Of a DNA stretch of 64,000 bases, positions 14,956 to 22,843 are shown one piece after another (within the stretch, counting starts at the first letter, position 1; each line of letters starts with the position of its first letter). Source of the stretch: an uncultured Cellulomonas sp. (lineage in GTDB: Bacteria; Actinomycetota; Actinomycetes; Actinomycetales; Cellulomonadaceae). Under the pieces are notes generated by a model. The model had not been told where the DNA came from, ran no database searches, and was given only the letters and a program-made list of their open reading frames with translations. Made by a program: the position numbers and the translations under genes. Location: the NCBI RefSeq assembly GCF_947494015.1, contig NZ_CANLTL010000005.1, positions 186,001-250,000 on the forward strand, given 5' to 3'.

Positions 14956-14976
14956 TAGCATCGGTCTATGCCGATG
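14956..14976 (+). promoter_or_regulatory. Leaderless promoter and operator of the first CmtR gene
   Basis: A -10-like TAGCAT (14956-14961) ends six bases before the ATG at 14968, so transcription should begin at or next to the start codon. A palindrome, CATCGG at 14959-14964 and CCGATG at 14971-14976, flanks and covers the start. The same arrangement occurs at the second CmtR gene (23971-23991), which supports an autoregulatory CmtR operator. Confidence 0.6.
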
Positions 14977-15366
14977 ATCGCCGCAAGTCATGATCAGATC
15001 AGCCGGGCCGAGCTTGCCCCTGCAGGGGCGCTGTTCCGTGGGCTGGGCGACCCGACCCGCTTGGCGTTGGTGCGCCGCCTGGCAGTGGGCGAGGCCAGGG
15101 TGGTGGACCTAAGCACGGAGCTGGGCCTGAGTCAGTCGACCGTCTCGACGCACCTGGCGTGCCTGCGTGACTGCGGTTTGGTCGACTACCGCGCGCAGGG
15201 CCGGGCCTCGGTGTACCACCTGACCCGCCCCGAGCTGATGGACCTGCTCGCGGCAGCAGAAGGCCTGCTGGCGGCGACCGGGAACGCGGTGGCGCTGTGC
15301 CCGACCTATGCCGACCCGGCAGCCGACACCCACGATCTAGTCCTCTCGAAGGAGACTGCACGATGA
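14968..15366 (+). CDS. cmtR: CmtR-like ArsR-family Cd/Pb-sensing repressor
   Basis: A 132-residue winged-helix protein. The recognition-helix region contains HLACLRDCGLV with Cys65 and Cys69, and a third Cys (Cys111) lies in ALCPTYADP. Mycobacterial CmtR uses three thiolates with the same spacing (two four apart in the DNA-binding helix and one about 41 further on) to sense Cd(II) and Pb(II). The ELCVCD motif of CadC/SmtB proteins is absent. The stop overlaps the CadA start by four bases (ATGA), so the repressor and the pump form an operon with lspA. The promoter appears leaderless, with an operator palindrome over the start codon. Confidence 0.88.
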   Translation: MPMIAASHDQISRAELAPAGALFRGLGDPTRLALVRRLAVGEARVVDLSTELGLSQSTVSTHLACLRDCGLVDYRAQGRASVYHLTRPELMDLLAAAEGLLAATGNAVALCPTYADPAADTHDLVLSKETAR

Positions 15367-17330
15367 GCGACGCCTGCGGCTGCGGCGACGACCAGACCAC
15401 CCCCGCCGGCAAGGACTCCGAGGAGCACGAGGCCCAGCGGCTGTGGGAGGTCAGCGAGCTCCGCTTCGCCGCCGCCGCCGGCGGCCTGCTCCTCGCAGGC
15501 CTGGTCGCCGGGTCCATGGAACAGCCCACGGTCGCGTTGGTCCTGAACTGGGTCGCCCTGCTGGTCGGCGCGTGGACGTTCGTGCCCAGCACGTTGCGGC
15601 GGCTGGTGAAGGGCAAGATCGGCGTCGGGACGCTGATGACCATCGCCGCGATCGGTGCGGTGCTGCTGGGTGAGGTCGCCGAGGCGGCCGCGCTGGCGTT
15701 CTTGTTCTCCATCAGCGAGGGCCTGGAGGAGTACTCCCTGGCCCGCACCCGCCGCGGCCTTCGGGCGCTGCTCAGCCTCGTCCCGGCTCAGGCCACGGTG
15801 CTGCGCGACGGCTCAGAGAGCACCGTGCCCCCCGGCGACCTGCGGGTGGGGGACCTGATGCTGGTCAAGCCGGGCGAGCGCGTCGCCACCGACGGTGTCA
15901 TCCGTACCGGCCGGACGGCGCTGGACGTCTCGGCGATCACCGGCGAGTCCGTGCCCGTGGAGGCCGGACCAGGTCAGGCCGTGTACGCGGGGTCGATCAA
16001 CGGCTCCGGTGTACTCGAGGTCGAGGTCACCACGGCGGCGGAGGACAACTCCCTGGCGCGGATCGTGCGGATCGTCGAGGCCGAGCAGTCCCGCAAGGGC
16101 CAGGCTCAGCGGCTGGCGGACCGCATCGCCAAGCCGCTGGTGCCCGGGGTGATGATCGCCGCCGCCCTGATCGCCATCGCCGGCAGCCTCCTGGGAGACC
16201 CCGGCACGTGGATCGAGCGGGCACTGGTGGTCCTGGTCGCAGCCTCGCCGTGCGCCCTGGCGATCTCCGTGCCGGTGTCCGTGGTCGCCGCCGTCGGGGC
16301 TGCGTCCAAGCAGGGGGTGCTGATCAAGGGCGGTGCCGCGGTGGAGACCCTCGGCGCGATCCGCGGCGTCGCCCTGGACAAGACGGGCACCCTGACCCGC
16401 AACGCTCCCGCCGTCGTGGCCGTCGTCGCTGCCCCAGGCCGGACCGAGGACCGTGTCCTGGAGGTCGCGGCCGCGCTCGAGGCCCGCAGCGAGCACCCCC
16501 TGGCGCGCGCGATCCTGGCCGCGGTGCCGGCGGTCACCCCAGCGACCGACGTGGAGGCCGTGCCCGGCGCCGGGCTCACCGGCACGTTCGACGGTCGGCC
16601 GGTCCGACTCGGGCGACCCGGCTGGGTCCAGTCCGGGGCGCTGGCCGGCGAGGTGGAGCGGATGCAGCAGGCCGGTGCCACCGCCGTCCTGATCGAAGAA
16701 GACGGCCAGCTGCTCGGGGCGGTCGCGGTGCGCGACGAGCTGCGCCCTGAGGCCGCGCAGGTCGTGGCCCAGCTGCGCCGCGACGGGTACCACGTGGCCA
16801 TGCTCACCGGTGACAACACGCTGACGGCCAACGCCCTGGCCCGGGAGGTCGGGATCGAGGAGGTGCACGCCGACCTGCGCCCGGAGGACAAGGCCGCACT
16901 GGTCGCCCAGCTGCGGACCCAGCGCCGCACGGCCATGGTCGGCGACGGCGTCAACGACGCCCCCGCCCTGGCCACCGCGGACCTGGGCATCGCGATGGGC
17001 GCGATGGGCACCGACGTCGCGATCGAGACCGCCGACGTCGCGCTCATGGGTGAGGACCTGCGGCACCTGCCCCAGGCGTTCGCCCACGCCCGCAGGGCCC
17101 GGGCCATCATGCTGCAGAACGTGGGCCTGTCCCTGGCGATCATCGTCGTGCTGATGCCCCTGGCGCTGACCGGGGTCCTCGGGCTGGCTGCCGTGGTCCT
17201 GGTCCACGAGGTCGCCGAGGTCTTCGTGATCGCCAACGGTGTCCGCGCCGGCCGCACTCGCCCCCTGCCGCCAGACACCACCACGGAAACCGCTGCCGCC
17301 TTCGAGCGCCCAGCGCTGGCCACCCGATGA
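15363..17330 (+). CDS. cadA: P1B-type heavy-metal ATPase (CadA/ZntA-like)
   Basis: A 655-residue P-type ATPase. The N-terminus begins MSDACGCGDD, a short Cys cluster in place of a full heavy-metal-associated domain. The actuator has ITGESVPVEAG, the membrane site is SPC (Cys297 in AASPCALAIS), phospho-Asp339 is in ALDKTGTLTRN, and the hinge is TAMVGDGVNDAPALATAD. The SPC motif rather than CPC, together with the regulator, suggests Cd/Zn/Pb export; SPC is a known variation and could alter specificity. About six to eight membrane helices are visible, ending in VLVHEVAEVFVIANG. It overlaps cmtR at its start and lspA at its end by four bases each. Confidence 0.92.
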   Translation: MSDACGCGDDQTTPAGKDSEEHEAQRLWEVSELRFAAAAGGLLLAGLVAGSMEQPTVALVLNWVALLVGAWTFVPSTLRRLVKGKIGVGTLMTIAAIGAVLLGEVAEAAALAFLFSISEGLEEYSLARTRRGLRALLSLVPAQATVLRDGSESTVPPGDLRVGDLMLVKPGERVATDGVIRTGRTALDVSAITGESVPVEAGPGQAVYAGSINGSGVLEVEVTTAAEDNSLARIVRIVEAEQSRKGQAQRLADRIAKPLVPGVMIAAALIAIAGSLLGDPGTWIERALVVLVAASPCALAISVPVSVVAAVGAASKQGVLIKGGAAVETLGAIRGVALDKTGTLTRNAPAVVAVVAAPGRTEDRVLEVAAALEARSEHPLARAILAAVPAVTPATDVEAVPGAGLTGTFDGRPVRLGRPGWVQSGALAGEVERMQQAGATAVLIEEDGQLLGAVAVRDELRPEAAQVVAQLRRDGYHVAMLTGDNTLTANALAREVGIEEVHADLRPEDKAALVAQLRTQRRTAMVGDGVNDAPALATADLGIAMGAMGTDVAIETADVALMGEDLRHLPQAFAHARRARAIMLQNVGLSLAIIVVLMPLALTGVLGLAAVVLVHEVAEVFVIANGVRAGRTRPLPPDTTTETAAAFERPALATR

Positions 17331-17860
17331 CCGTGCCCGGCCAGACCACGGCCAAGACCAGGGTGACGAGCCCCGCGCGGCGGCGCGTAGCAGCGGGTCT
17401 GGGTGCCGTGCTGGTCGCCGCCGTCGACCTCAGCGCGAAGGCCTGGGCAGTGAGCGAGCTGCAGGACCGGGTCATCCCCGTGGGCCCGGTCGACCTGCGG
17501 CTGGCGTACAACCCCGGGGTGGCCTTCTCCGTCGGGGCCGGCGCACCGACATGGCTCGTGCTCACCGTGACCGTGCTCGTCACTGCTGCGGTCGGCGTGG
17601 CCGCCTGGCGGACCGCCGCCGCCCCCTCGCGAGGGCAGCTGGCCGCCCTGGCCCTGGTGCTGGGTGGTGCGATCGCGAACGTCGTGGACCGGGCCAGGGA
17701 CGGTGTCGTGACCGACTACCTGCACACCGGATGGTTCCCGACCTTCAACCTCGCCGACACCGCCATCGTCACCGGCGCCGCCCTGCTGGTGCTGACCACG
17801 CTGCGCCACCCGACACCTCGACCCAACGAGGACCGCACGAGCACCCGAGAGACCGGGTGA
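17327..17860 (+). CDS. lspA: Signal peptidase II (prolipoprotein signal peptidase)
   Basis: A 177-residue membrane protease with four hydrophobic helices. Conserved blocks are present: DLSAKAWA near the start, YNPGVAFS, GAIANVVDRARDGVVTDYLH with catalytic Asp121, and FNLADTAI with catalytic Asp144. The enzyme removes signal peptides from lipid-modified prolipoproteins. The ATG at 17327 overlaps the cadA stop by four bases, so it is co-transcribed with the metal ATPase. Coupling of an extra lipoprotein signal peptidase to metal resistance is known from Firmicutes copper operons (lspA with lit). Here a separate Lnt gene at 38.2 kb and several lipoproteins in the window fit the same idea. A strong hairpin terminator follows. 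Confidence 0.93.
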   Translation: MTVPGQTTAKTRVTSPARRRVAAGLGAVLVAAVDLSAKAWAVSELQDRVIPVGPVDLRLAYNPGVAFSVGAGAPTWLVLTVTVLVTAAVGVAAWRTAAAPSRGQLAALALVLGGAIANVVDRARDGVVTDYLHTGWFPTFNLADTAIVTGAALLVLTTLRHPTPRPNEDRTSTRETG

Positions 17861-17886
17861 ATGAAGCAGCGCAGCGGATCCACGCT

Positions 17887-17923
17887 GAGCAAGGGCCACC
17901 GCCATGACAGGTGGCCCTTGCTC
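17887..17923. terminator. Strong hairpin terminator after the cmtR-cadA-lspA operon
   Basis: A 14-base perfect inverted repeat, GAGCAAGGGCCACC and GGTGGCCCTTGCTC, with a nine-base loop, about 27 bases past the lspA stop. It insulates the next operon, whose promoter follows at once. Confidence 0.8.
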
Positions 17924-17928
17924 ATATC

Positions 17929-17949
17929 AACGCTCGTTACGATGTTCAC
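17929..17949 (+). promoter_or_regulatory. Leaderless promoter region of the CadC-like repressor operon
   Basis: TACGAT at 17938-17943 ends six bases before the ATG at 17950, as expected for a leaderless -10. An AACG/CGTT inverted pair lies at 17929-17938 and may be part of the operator. This would be the only promoter for the seven genes up to 23815. Confidence 0.45.
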
Positions 17950-18354
17950 ATGACGGACGAAGCGTGTGACCTGCTGTGCCTGGACGTGCCGCACGCCGAG
18001 GCGGTCCGCGCAGCACTGCCGCAGCTGCACCGTTCTCAGGCGATGGCGCAGACCGCCAAGGCACTGGCGGACCCGGTGCGCCTTCACACCGCATCGGCCC
18101 TGGCCCTGGGGACCGAACTGTGCGTGTGCGATCTGGCGTGGGTCGTCGGCGCCGCGCCGAACCTGGTCTCCCACCACCTGCGTGTCCTGCGCCGAGCCGG
18201 GCTGGTGACCTCCCGCAGGCAGGGCAAGCTGGTGATGTGCCGGCTCACGGCGCACGGCGAGGCGCTGCTGGAGGTGCTGGGCGTCACCGCACCGGGTCAG
18301 CTCTCACCGCCAGCGGACCAGTCGGAGCTGATGGCGGCGCCCGATCGTGGATGA
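17950..18354 (+). CDS. CadC-like ArsR/SmtB-family metal-sensing repressor
   Basis: A 134-residue protein. The N-terminal extension carries Cys6 and Cys10 (MTDEACDLLCLD) and the alpha-3 helix carries ELCVCDLA with Cys58 and Cys60. Staphylococcal CadC senses Cd(II)/Pb(II)/Bi(III) through two N-terminal Cys and Cys58/Cys60, so the whole four-thiolate site is conserved here. The recognition helix is AAPNLVSHHLRVLRRAGLV. The ATG at 17950 is favoured over upstream in-frame GTG codons because it restores the CadC-like N-terminus and suits the -10. Its stop lies inside the next gene (eight-base overlap), so it heads the TlpA-CcdA-DUF3105-DUF305-ResB-CcsB operon and presumably represses it. Confidence 0.9.
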   Translation: MTDEACDLLCLDVPHAEAVRAALPQLHRSQAMAQTAKALADPVRLHTASALALGTELCVCDLAWVVGAAPNLVSHHLRVLRRAGLVTSRRQGKLVMCRLTAHGEALLEVLGVTAPGQLSPPADQSELMAAPDRG

Positions 18355-19027
18355 GCCAACCCCAGCCGGCGGACCTTCGGCGCAGGGAACCGCCGCGCCG
18401 ACACGGTCGCGCCCACTGCTGACCCGACCGCGGGTCATCGTCCTGGTCCTGATCGTGGTCACCGGCGCCCTGGTGGCGGTCCAGCTCGCCGGGTTCCTGT
18501 CGGCGGGCCAGGGCGCGGCGGTGGAGCAGAGCTCGCCGTCGACGGGCAGCAGGGCAGTGGTCGAGTACGCGGCGCAGGACCGGGCCGAACCGGTGGTCCT
18601 GTCCGGGACCGGGCTGACCGGTGAGGCGATCGACATCGCGGCCTGGCGCGGCGACGTCGTGGTGATCAACGTGTGGGGTTCGTGGTGCGCGCCGTGCCGT
18701 GAGGAGGCGCCGATCCTGGCGGCCACGTCGGCCGCCTACGCGGACCAGGCAGTGCGGTTCCTCGGGGTCAACGTGCGCGACAACCCCGCTGCGGCGATCG
18801 CGTTCGAGGAGAGCTACGGGATCACCTACCCCAGCATCGACGACAGCGACGGCCAGGCCCTGCTGAGCCTGGCTGAGCACCTGCCGGCTGCCGGGGTCCC
18901 GGTGACCTTGATCCTGGACCGCGACGGGCGCCCGGCGGCGCGCGTCCTGGGAGCGGTCCAGGAGTCGACCCTGACCGCGCTGCTGGACACGGTCCTGGGC
19001 GAGCAGCCCCAGGGGCCGCCGTCGTGA
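18347..19027 (+). CDS. TlpA/ResA-type membrane-anchored thiol-disulfide oxidoreductase
   Basis: A 226-residue protein from the GTG at 18347. One N-terminal membrane anchor (about residues 30-50) is followed by an extracytoplasmic thioredoxin-like domain with the active site GSWCAPCREEAP (Cys114 and Cys117). The C-terminal part has the cis-Pro region PAAGVPVTLILDRDG. ResA/TlpA proteins keep apocytochrome c heme-binding thiols reduced or reduce other exported thiol proteins. It overlaps the repressor by eight bases and its stop overlaps ccdA by four. In this operon it would receive electrons from CcdA. A role in protecting exported Cys from soft metals is an alternative. Confidence 0.92.
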   Translation: MDEPTPAGGPSAQGTAAPTRSRPLLTRPRVIVLVLIVVTGALVAVQLAGFLSAGQGAAVEQSSPSTGSRAVVEYAAQDRAEPVVLSGTGLTGEAIDIAAWRGDVVVINVWGSWCAPCREEAPILAATSAAYADQAVRFLGVNVRDNPAAAIAFEESYGITYPSIDDSDGQALLSLAEHLPAAGVPVTLILDRDGRPAARVLGAVQESTLTALLDTVLGEQPQGPPS

Positions 19028-19770
19028 GCGCGCTGCAGGACCTCGTCGCGGCCGGCCCGATGCTCGCGGCCGCGGCGGTCGCGGCCCTGGCCGGGCTGAT
19101 CTCCTTCGTGTCCCCGTGCGTGCTCCCCGTGGTGCCCGGGTACGTGTCCTACGTCGCCGGCGGCCCGTTGCTCGATCAGGAAGCGGGGACGCGGCGACGC
19201 CCGGTCGTGGTCGGCACCGCGTTGTTCATCCTGGGGTTCGCTGCGGTCTTCGTCGCCTACGGCGCCCTCTTCGGCGGCCTCGGAGCCACGTTGCAGTCCT
19301 CCCAGGTGGTGCTCACCCGCGTCCTGGGGGTCGTGGTCGTAATCATGGGTCTGGTCTTCGCCGGCTGGCTCCCCGGGTCCCAGCGCCAGCTGCTGCCGCG
19401 GCTGCGCCCTAAGTCTGGTCTGGTAGGCGCCCCGTTGATGGGCGTCACCTTCGGGCTGGGCTGGACCCCGTGCCTGGGCCCGACCCTCGCCACGGTCCAG
19501 ACCCTGGCGTTCACCGAGGCCAGCGCCGGGCGCGGGGCGACGCTGGCCGCGGTCTACGCCGCCGGGCTCGGTCTGCCGTTCATCGCGGTCGGCCTGGGCA
19601 TGCGCCGGGCCCTGACCGCCACCGCGTGGGCGCGACGGCACACGGCGGCGATCAAACGCGCCGGTGCGGTGATGCTCATCGCCACCGGCCTGCTGCTGGC
19701 CACCGGGGTGTGGGACCACCTCATGCGCGCCATGCAGTCCACCATCTCCGGTTACACCACGGTCCTGTGA
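19024..19770 (+). CDS. ccdA: CcdA-type cytochrome c biogenesis/thiol electron transporter
   Basis: A 248-residue membrane protein with six hydrophobic helices. The two conserved membrane Cys motifs are present: FVSPCVLPVVPGYVSY in helix 1 and LGWTPCLGPTLATV in helix 4. CcdA (the short relative of DsbD) carries electrons from cytoplasmic thioredoxin to extracytoplasmic TlpA/ResA-type proteins. The GTG start overlaps the TlpA stop (GTGA), so the two donor-acceptor proteins are made together. The gap to the next gene is 31 bases. Confidence 0.94.
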   Translation: MSALQDLVAAGPMLAAAAVAALAGLISFVSPCVLPVVPGYVSYVAGGPLLDQEAGTRRRPVVVGTALFILGFAAVFVAYGALFGGLGATLQSSQVVLTRVLGVVVVIMGLVFAGWLPGSQRQLLPRLRPKSGLVGAPLMGVTFGLGWTPCLGPTLATVQTLAFTEASAGRGATLAAVYAAGLGLPFIAVGLGMRRALTATAWARRHTAAIKRAGAVMLIATGLLLATGVWDHLMRAMQSTISGYTTVL

Positions 19771-19801
19771 CCACCACGCACCTGGAAGGCATCACCAGCT
19801 G

Positions 19802-20437
19802 ATGAGCACACGAATGGACGCCTCTGAGCGCGGGGCCCGGCTGACCGAGATCCGCGAGCAGCAGCGACGCGCCGAACGCCGCCGCACGGGTCTCATCACC
19901 GGCGTCAGCGCACTGGTCGCCGCGGTGCTGATCGCCGTGACCGCGATCGTCATCGTCGGTGAGCAGCGGCGTCAGTCCGATGTCGCCGAGGCTGCGGCCG
20001 GGGACATCTCCGGCGTGCAGACGTTCACCGACCTCTCGGCGACCCACGTCCAGCAACCGGTCCAGTACGAGCAGACCCCACCGGTCGGTGGCGACCACGC
20101 AGGTGCATGGGCCAACTGCGGCACGTACACCGAGCCGATCCCCAGCGAGCTCGGGGTGCACTCCCTGGAGCACGGTGCCGTGTGGATCACCTACAGCCCT
20201 GACGTGCCGACCGAGCAGGTGCAGCGGCTGACCGACCTGGCCGGCGGCAACGCCTACGTCCTGCTCAGCCCCTTCGACGGCCTGCCCGAGCAGCCAATCG
20301 TGGCCAGCGCGTGGGGCCTTCAGCTTCCGCTCGAGACTGCGGATGACCCGCGCCTGGAGCAGTTCCTGGTCAAGTACCAGCAAGGTGAGCAGACGCCTGA
20401 GCCGGGCGCGCCGTGCACCGGTGGGGTGAGCCCCTGA
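19802..20437 (+). CDS. DUF3105 membrane-anchored protein
   Basis: A 211-residue protein: a basic cytoplasmic start, one membrane helix (about residues 33-54) and an extracytoplasmic domain. Conserved blocks are HVQQPVQYEQTPPVGGDHAG, WANCGTYTEPI, VHSLEHGAVWITY, and FLVKYQQGEQTPEPGAPC. The GGDH, the H-x4-H pair in HSLEHG and two Cys residues are fixed features of DUF3105 and look like a metal or redox site, but the biochemical role is unknown. A second copy is at 34568-35224, next to CtaG, so both copies sit beside cytochrome/copper assembly genes. The stop and the next ATG overlap by one base. Confidence 0.88.
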   Translation: MSTRMDASERGARLTEIREQQRRAERRRTGLITGVSALVAAVLIAVTAIVIVGEQRRQSDVAEAAAGDISGVQTFTDLSATHVQQPVQYEQTPPVGGDHAGAWANCGTYTEPIPSELGVHSLEHGAVWITYSPDVPTEQVQRLTDLAGGNAYVLLSPFDGLPEQPIVASAWGLQLPLETADDPRLEQFLVKYQQGEQTPEPGAPCTGGVSP

Positions 20438-21120
20438 TGACCGAGAACGCGACTGCGCGGCGCGCGATCGCCACCGCGGCGCTGGTGATTCTGCTGGCCG
20501 CGGTAGTGGGGGTCGTCGGCATGGTGGCCGGTGCCGCCCTGAGCGGTGAGGGTGATGCCGTCTCTCGGCCGGCGGAGGGCTCCGCCGAGGCGGGGTTCGC
20601 CCGGGACATGCAGGCCCACCACACCCAGGCGGTGCAGATGTCCACCATGGTCCGCGACGCCACCGATGACCCCGAGGTCCGGTCCCTGGCGCTGGACATC
20701 ATGCTGACCCAGCAGCAGCAGGCCGGGCAGATGTACGGCTGGCTCGAGCAGTGGGACCTGCCTCAGGCCAGCCTGGCGGCGCCGATGCAGTGGATGAGCG
20801 GCACCGACTCCGACACCGACATGGGCTCCATGGACCACGGGACGGACTCGACGGATTCGACGGTGGGGCCCGACTCCGGCGCGGTGATGCCGGGGATGGC
20901 GACCGACCAGGACCTGCAGCAACTGGACCAGGCCGTCGGTGTCGACGCGGAGACGTTGTATCTGCGACTCATGGTGGCCCACCACCAGGGGGGCGTCACC
21001 ATGGCCCAGGGCGCTCTGGACCGGGTGCAGGACCAGGACGTGCGCCGCCTGGCGCAGGCGATCGTCGACTCCCAGACCGCTGAGCTCGCGGTCCTCGAGC
21101 AGATGCTGGCCGAGCGTTGA
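20437..21120 (+). CDS. DUF305 membrane-anchored protein
   Basis: A 227-residue protein with an N-terminal membrane helix (about residues 10-33) and no lipobox. The extracytoplasmic part has the DUF305 halves FARDMQAHHTQAVQMSTMVR and YLRLMVAHHQGGVTMAQGAL, joined by a Met/Asp/Ser-rich linker (MQWMSGTDSDTDMGSMDHG). Paired His residues and Met suit copper binding. The ATG at 20437 overlaps the DUF3105 stop by one base (TGATG). It is a paralogue of the lipoprotein at 10019-10648 and of the broken copy at 39870-40146. Here it is embedded in a cytochrome c maturation operon. Confidence 0.88.
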   Translation: MTENATARRAIATAALVILLAAVVGVVGMVAGAALSGEGDAVSRPAEGSAEAGFARDMQAHHTQAVQMSTMVRDATDDPEVRSLALDIMLTQQQQAGQMYGWLEQWDLPQASLAAPMQWMSGTDSDTDMGSMDHGTDSTDSTVGPDSGAVMPGMATDQDLQQLDQAVGVDAETLYLRLMVAHHQGGVTMAQGALDRVQDQDVRRLAQAIVDSQTAELAVLEQMLAER

Positions 21121-22841
21121 GTCCTCCCTCGAAGGAGACCGGCACCGCCGCCGGCAGGGTTGGTGCGCCCGGGCAGACGCCGGGTCGGGCGGGGACCGTC
21201 ACGAGCCAGGTGCAAGCCGCCCCGGACGAGGACGACGTGCTCGCGGCCCGAGCCGGAGTCATGGCGGTACCGCGGCGACCGACCGGTGGCGGAGCGACGG
21301 CGTGGGCCCGGTGGGCGTGGCGCACGCTGACGTCCATGCGCACCGCGGTGCTGCTCCTGCTGGCACTGGCGCTGGCCGCCGTCCCGGGTTCCTTGCTGCC
21401 GCAGCGCGGTGTGGCGTTCGACCCCGGCGCCGTCACGCGGTTCAACCGGGACAACCCGACTCTCGGGCCGTGGTTGGACCGCCTGGGATTCTTCGAGGTG
21501 TACTCCTCGCCCTGGTTCGCCGCGATCTACCTGCTGCTCATGGTCTCCATGACCGGCTGCGTCCTGCCGCGCGCGGCCCGGCTGTGGGAGTCCGCCCGCG
21601 CGGAACCTCCGCGGGCACCGACCAACCTGGCGCGCCTGGACGACCACCGTCGCGCCACGGTGACCGTGGAACGGGCCCAGGTCTTGCAGGCGGCAGCCGT
21701 GCACCTGCGCGCCAGAAGATTCCGCGTCGTGGTCGACGAGCACTCCGTACGGGCGGAGAAGGGGTACCTGCGCGAGGTCGGCAACCTCGTGTTCCACCTG
21801 TCCTTGCTGGTGCTGCTCTTCGGGGTGGCGATCGGGTCGTTGTTCGGCTTCGAGGGGCGGGTGATCGTCGTGGAGGGCGCCTCGTTCACCAACACCCGCC
21901 TGCAGTACGACGAGTTCACCCCCGGGCCTTTGACCGACGCCGAAGCCTTGACCCCGTTCTCCCTCACGCTGGACGACTTCACCGCCGAGTTCGAGACGTC
22001 CGGCCCCCAACGCGGCAGCGCGCGCGACTTCCAGGCCGACGTCACCGTGCTGCGCACACCCGGCGGCGCCTCCGAGGCCGTCACGGTCAAGGTGAACCAC
22101 CCCCTGCGGGTCGAGGGGACCAAGGTGTTCCTCACCGGCAACGGGTACGCCCCCGTGGTCAGCGTCCGTGACGGCCGCGGACAGACCGTGTTCACCGGAC
22201 CTGTGGTGTTCGCGCCCGTCGACGGGAACCTGTCCTCCGAAGGGGTGATCAAGATCCCGGACGCCCAACCCACCCAGCTTGGCTTCGAGGGGTTCTTCCT
22301 GCCCACCGCCTCCATCGACCCCCAGGTCGGGCCCCGTTCGCTGTACCCGGACCTGCTCGACCCGCAGCTGCTGCTCACCGCCTACACCGGCGACCTCGGC
22401 CTAGCCGACGGCGCACCCCAGTCGGTGTTCCGCCTGGACAAGAGCGACCTGACCCAGGTGATGACCGGGGACGAGCCGTTCGCGCGAGCCCTGGCACCGG
22501 GGGAGTCCATGACCCTGCCCGACGGGCAGGGCACGCTGACGTTCGAGTCGGTCTCCCGGTTCGCGAACTTCCAGATCGCCCAGGACCCGGGCAAGGAGAC
22601 CGCCCTAGCGGCAGCCGTCGCTCTACTGCTCGGCCTGACGGTGTCGCTGGCCGTGCGCCGGCGCCGGATCTGGATCCGCGTCACCGACACCCCCACAGGC
22701 GGCGCCTTCACGCTCGAGGCCGCCACCTACGCACTGACCCGCCGCGGACCAGTACCGGACGAGCTCTCGTCCGTGCTCGCCGCCCTGCCGGGCACCGAAC
22801 CGGCCGGCACCGACCCTTCCCCGCACGACCGAGAGGACTGA
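21117..22841 (+). CDS. resB: ResB/CcsB1-type cytochrome c biogenesis protein
   Basis: A 574-residue System II protein from the TTG at 21117, which overlaps the DUF305 stop by four bases. After a hydrophilic lead of about 75 residues it has membrane helices at roughly 77-95 and 142-160, the conserved FFEVYSSPWFAAIYLLLMVS region, a third helix (NLVFHLSLLVLLFGVAIGSL), a large extracytoplasmic domain of about 270 residues and a last helix near 500-517. ResB with CcsB/CcsA forms the heme-delivery and attachment complex. The exact start is uncertain; a GTG about 20 codons downstream is possible. It is followed two bases later by ccsB. Confidence 0.93.
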   Translation: MSPPSKETGTAAGRVGAPGQTPGRAGTVTSQVQAAPDEDDVLAARAGVMAVPRRPTGGGATAWARWAWRTLTSMRTAVLLLLALALAAVPGSLLPQRGVAFDPGAVTRFNRDNPTLGPWLDRLGFFEVYSSPWFAAIYLLLMVSMTGCVLPRAARLWESARAEPPRAPTNLARLDDHRRATVTVERAQVLQAAAVHLRARRFRVVVDEHSVRAEKGYLREVGNLVFHLSLLVLLFGVAIGSLFGFEGRVIVVEGASFTNTRLQYDEFTPGPLTDAEALTPFSLTLDDFTAEFETSGPQRGSARDFQADVTVLRTPGGASEAVTVKVNHPLRVEGTKVFLTGNGYAPVVSVRDGRGQTVFTGPVVFAPVDGNLSSEGVIKIPDAQPTQLGFEGFFLPTASIDPQVGPRSLYPDLLDPQLLLTAYTGDLGLADGAPQSVFRLDKSDLTQVMTGDEPFARALAPGESMTLPDGQGTLTFESVSRFANFQIAQDPGKETALAAAVALLLGLTVSLAVRRRRIWIRVTDTPTGGAFTLEAATYALTRRGPVPDELSSVLAALPGTEPAGTDPSPHDRED

Positions 22842-22843
22842 CC

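Noticed and set aside
20763-22268. A 501-codon minus-strand frame under resB
   Set aside because: Composition is repetitive and charged without domains; the plus strand encodes ResB with all expected helices and couples to its neighbours.
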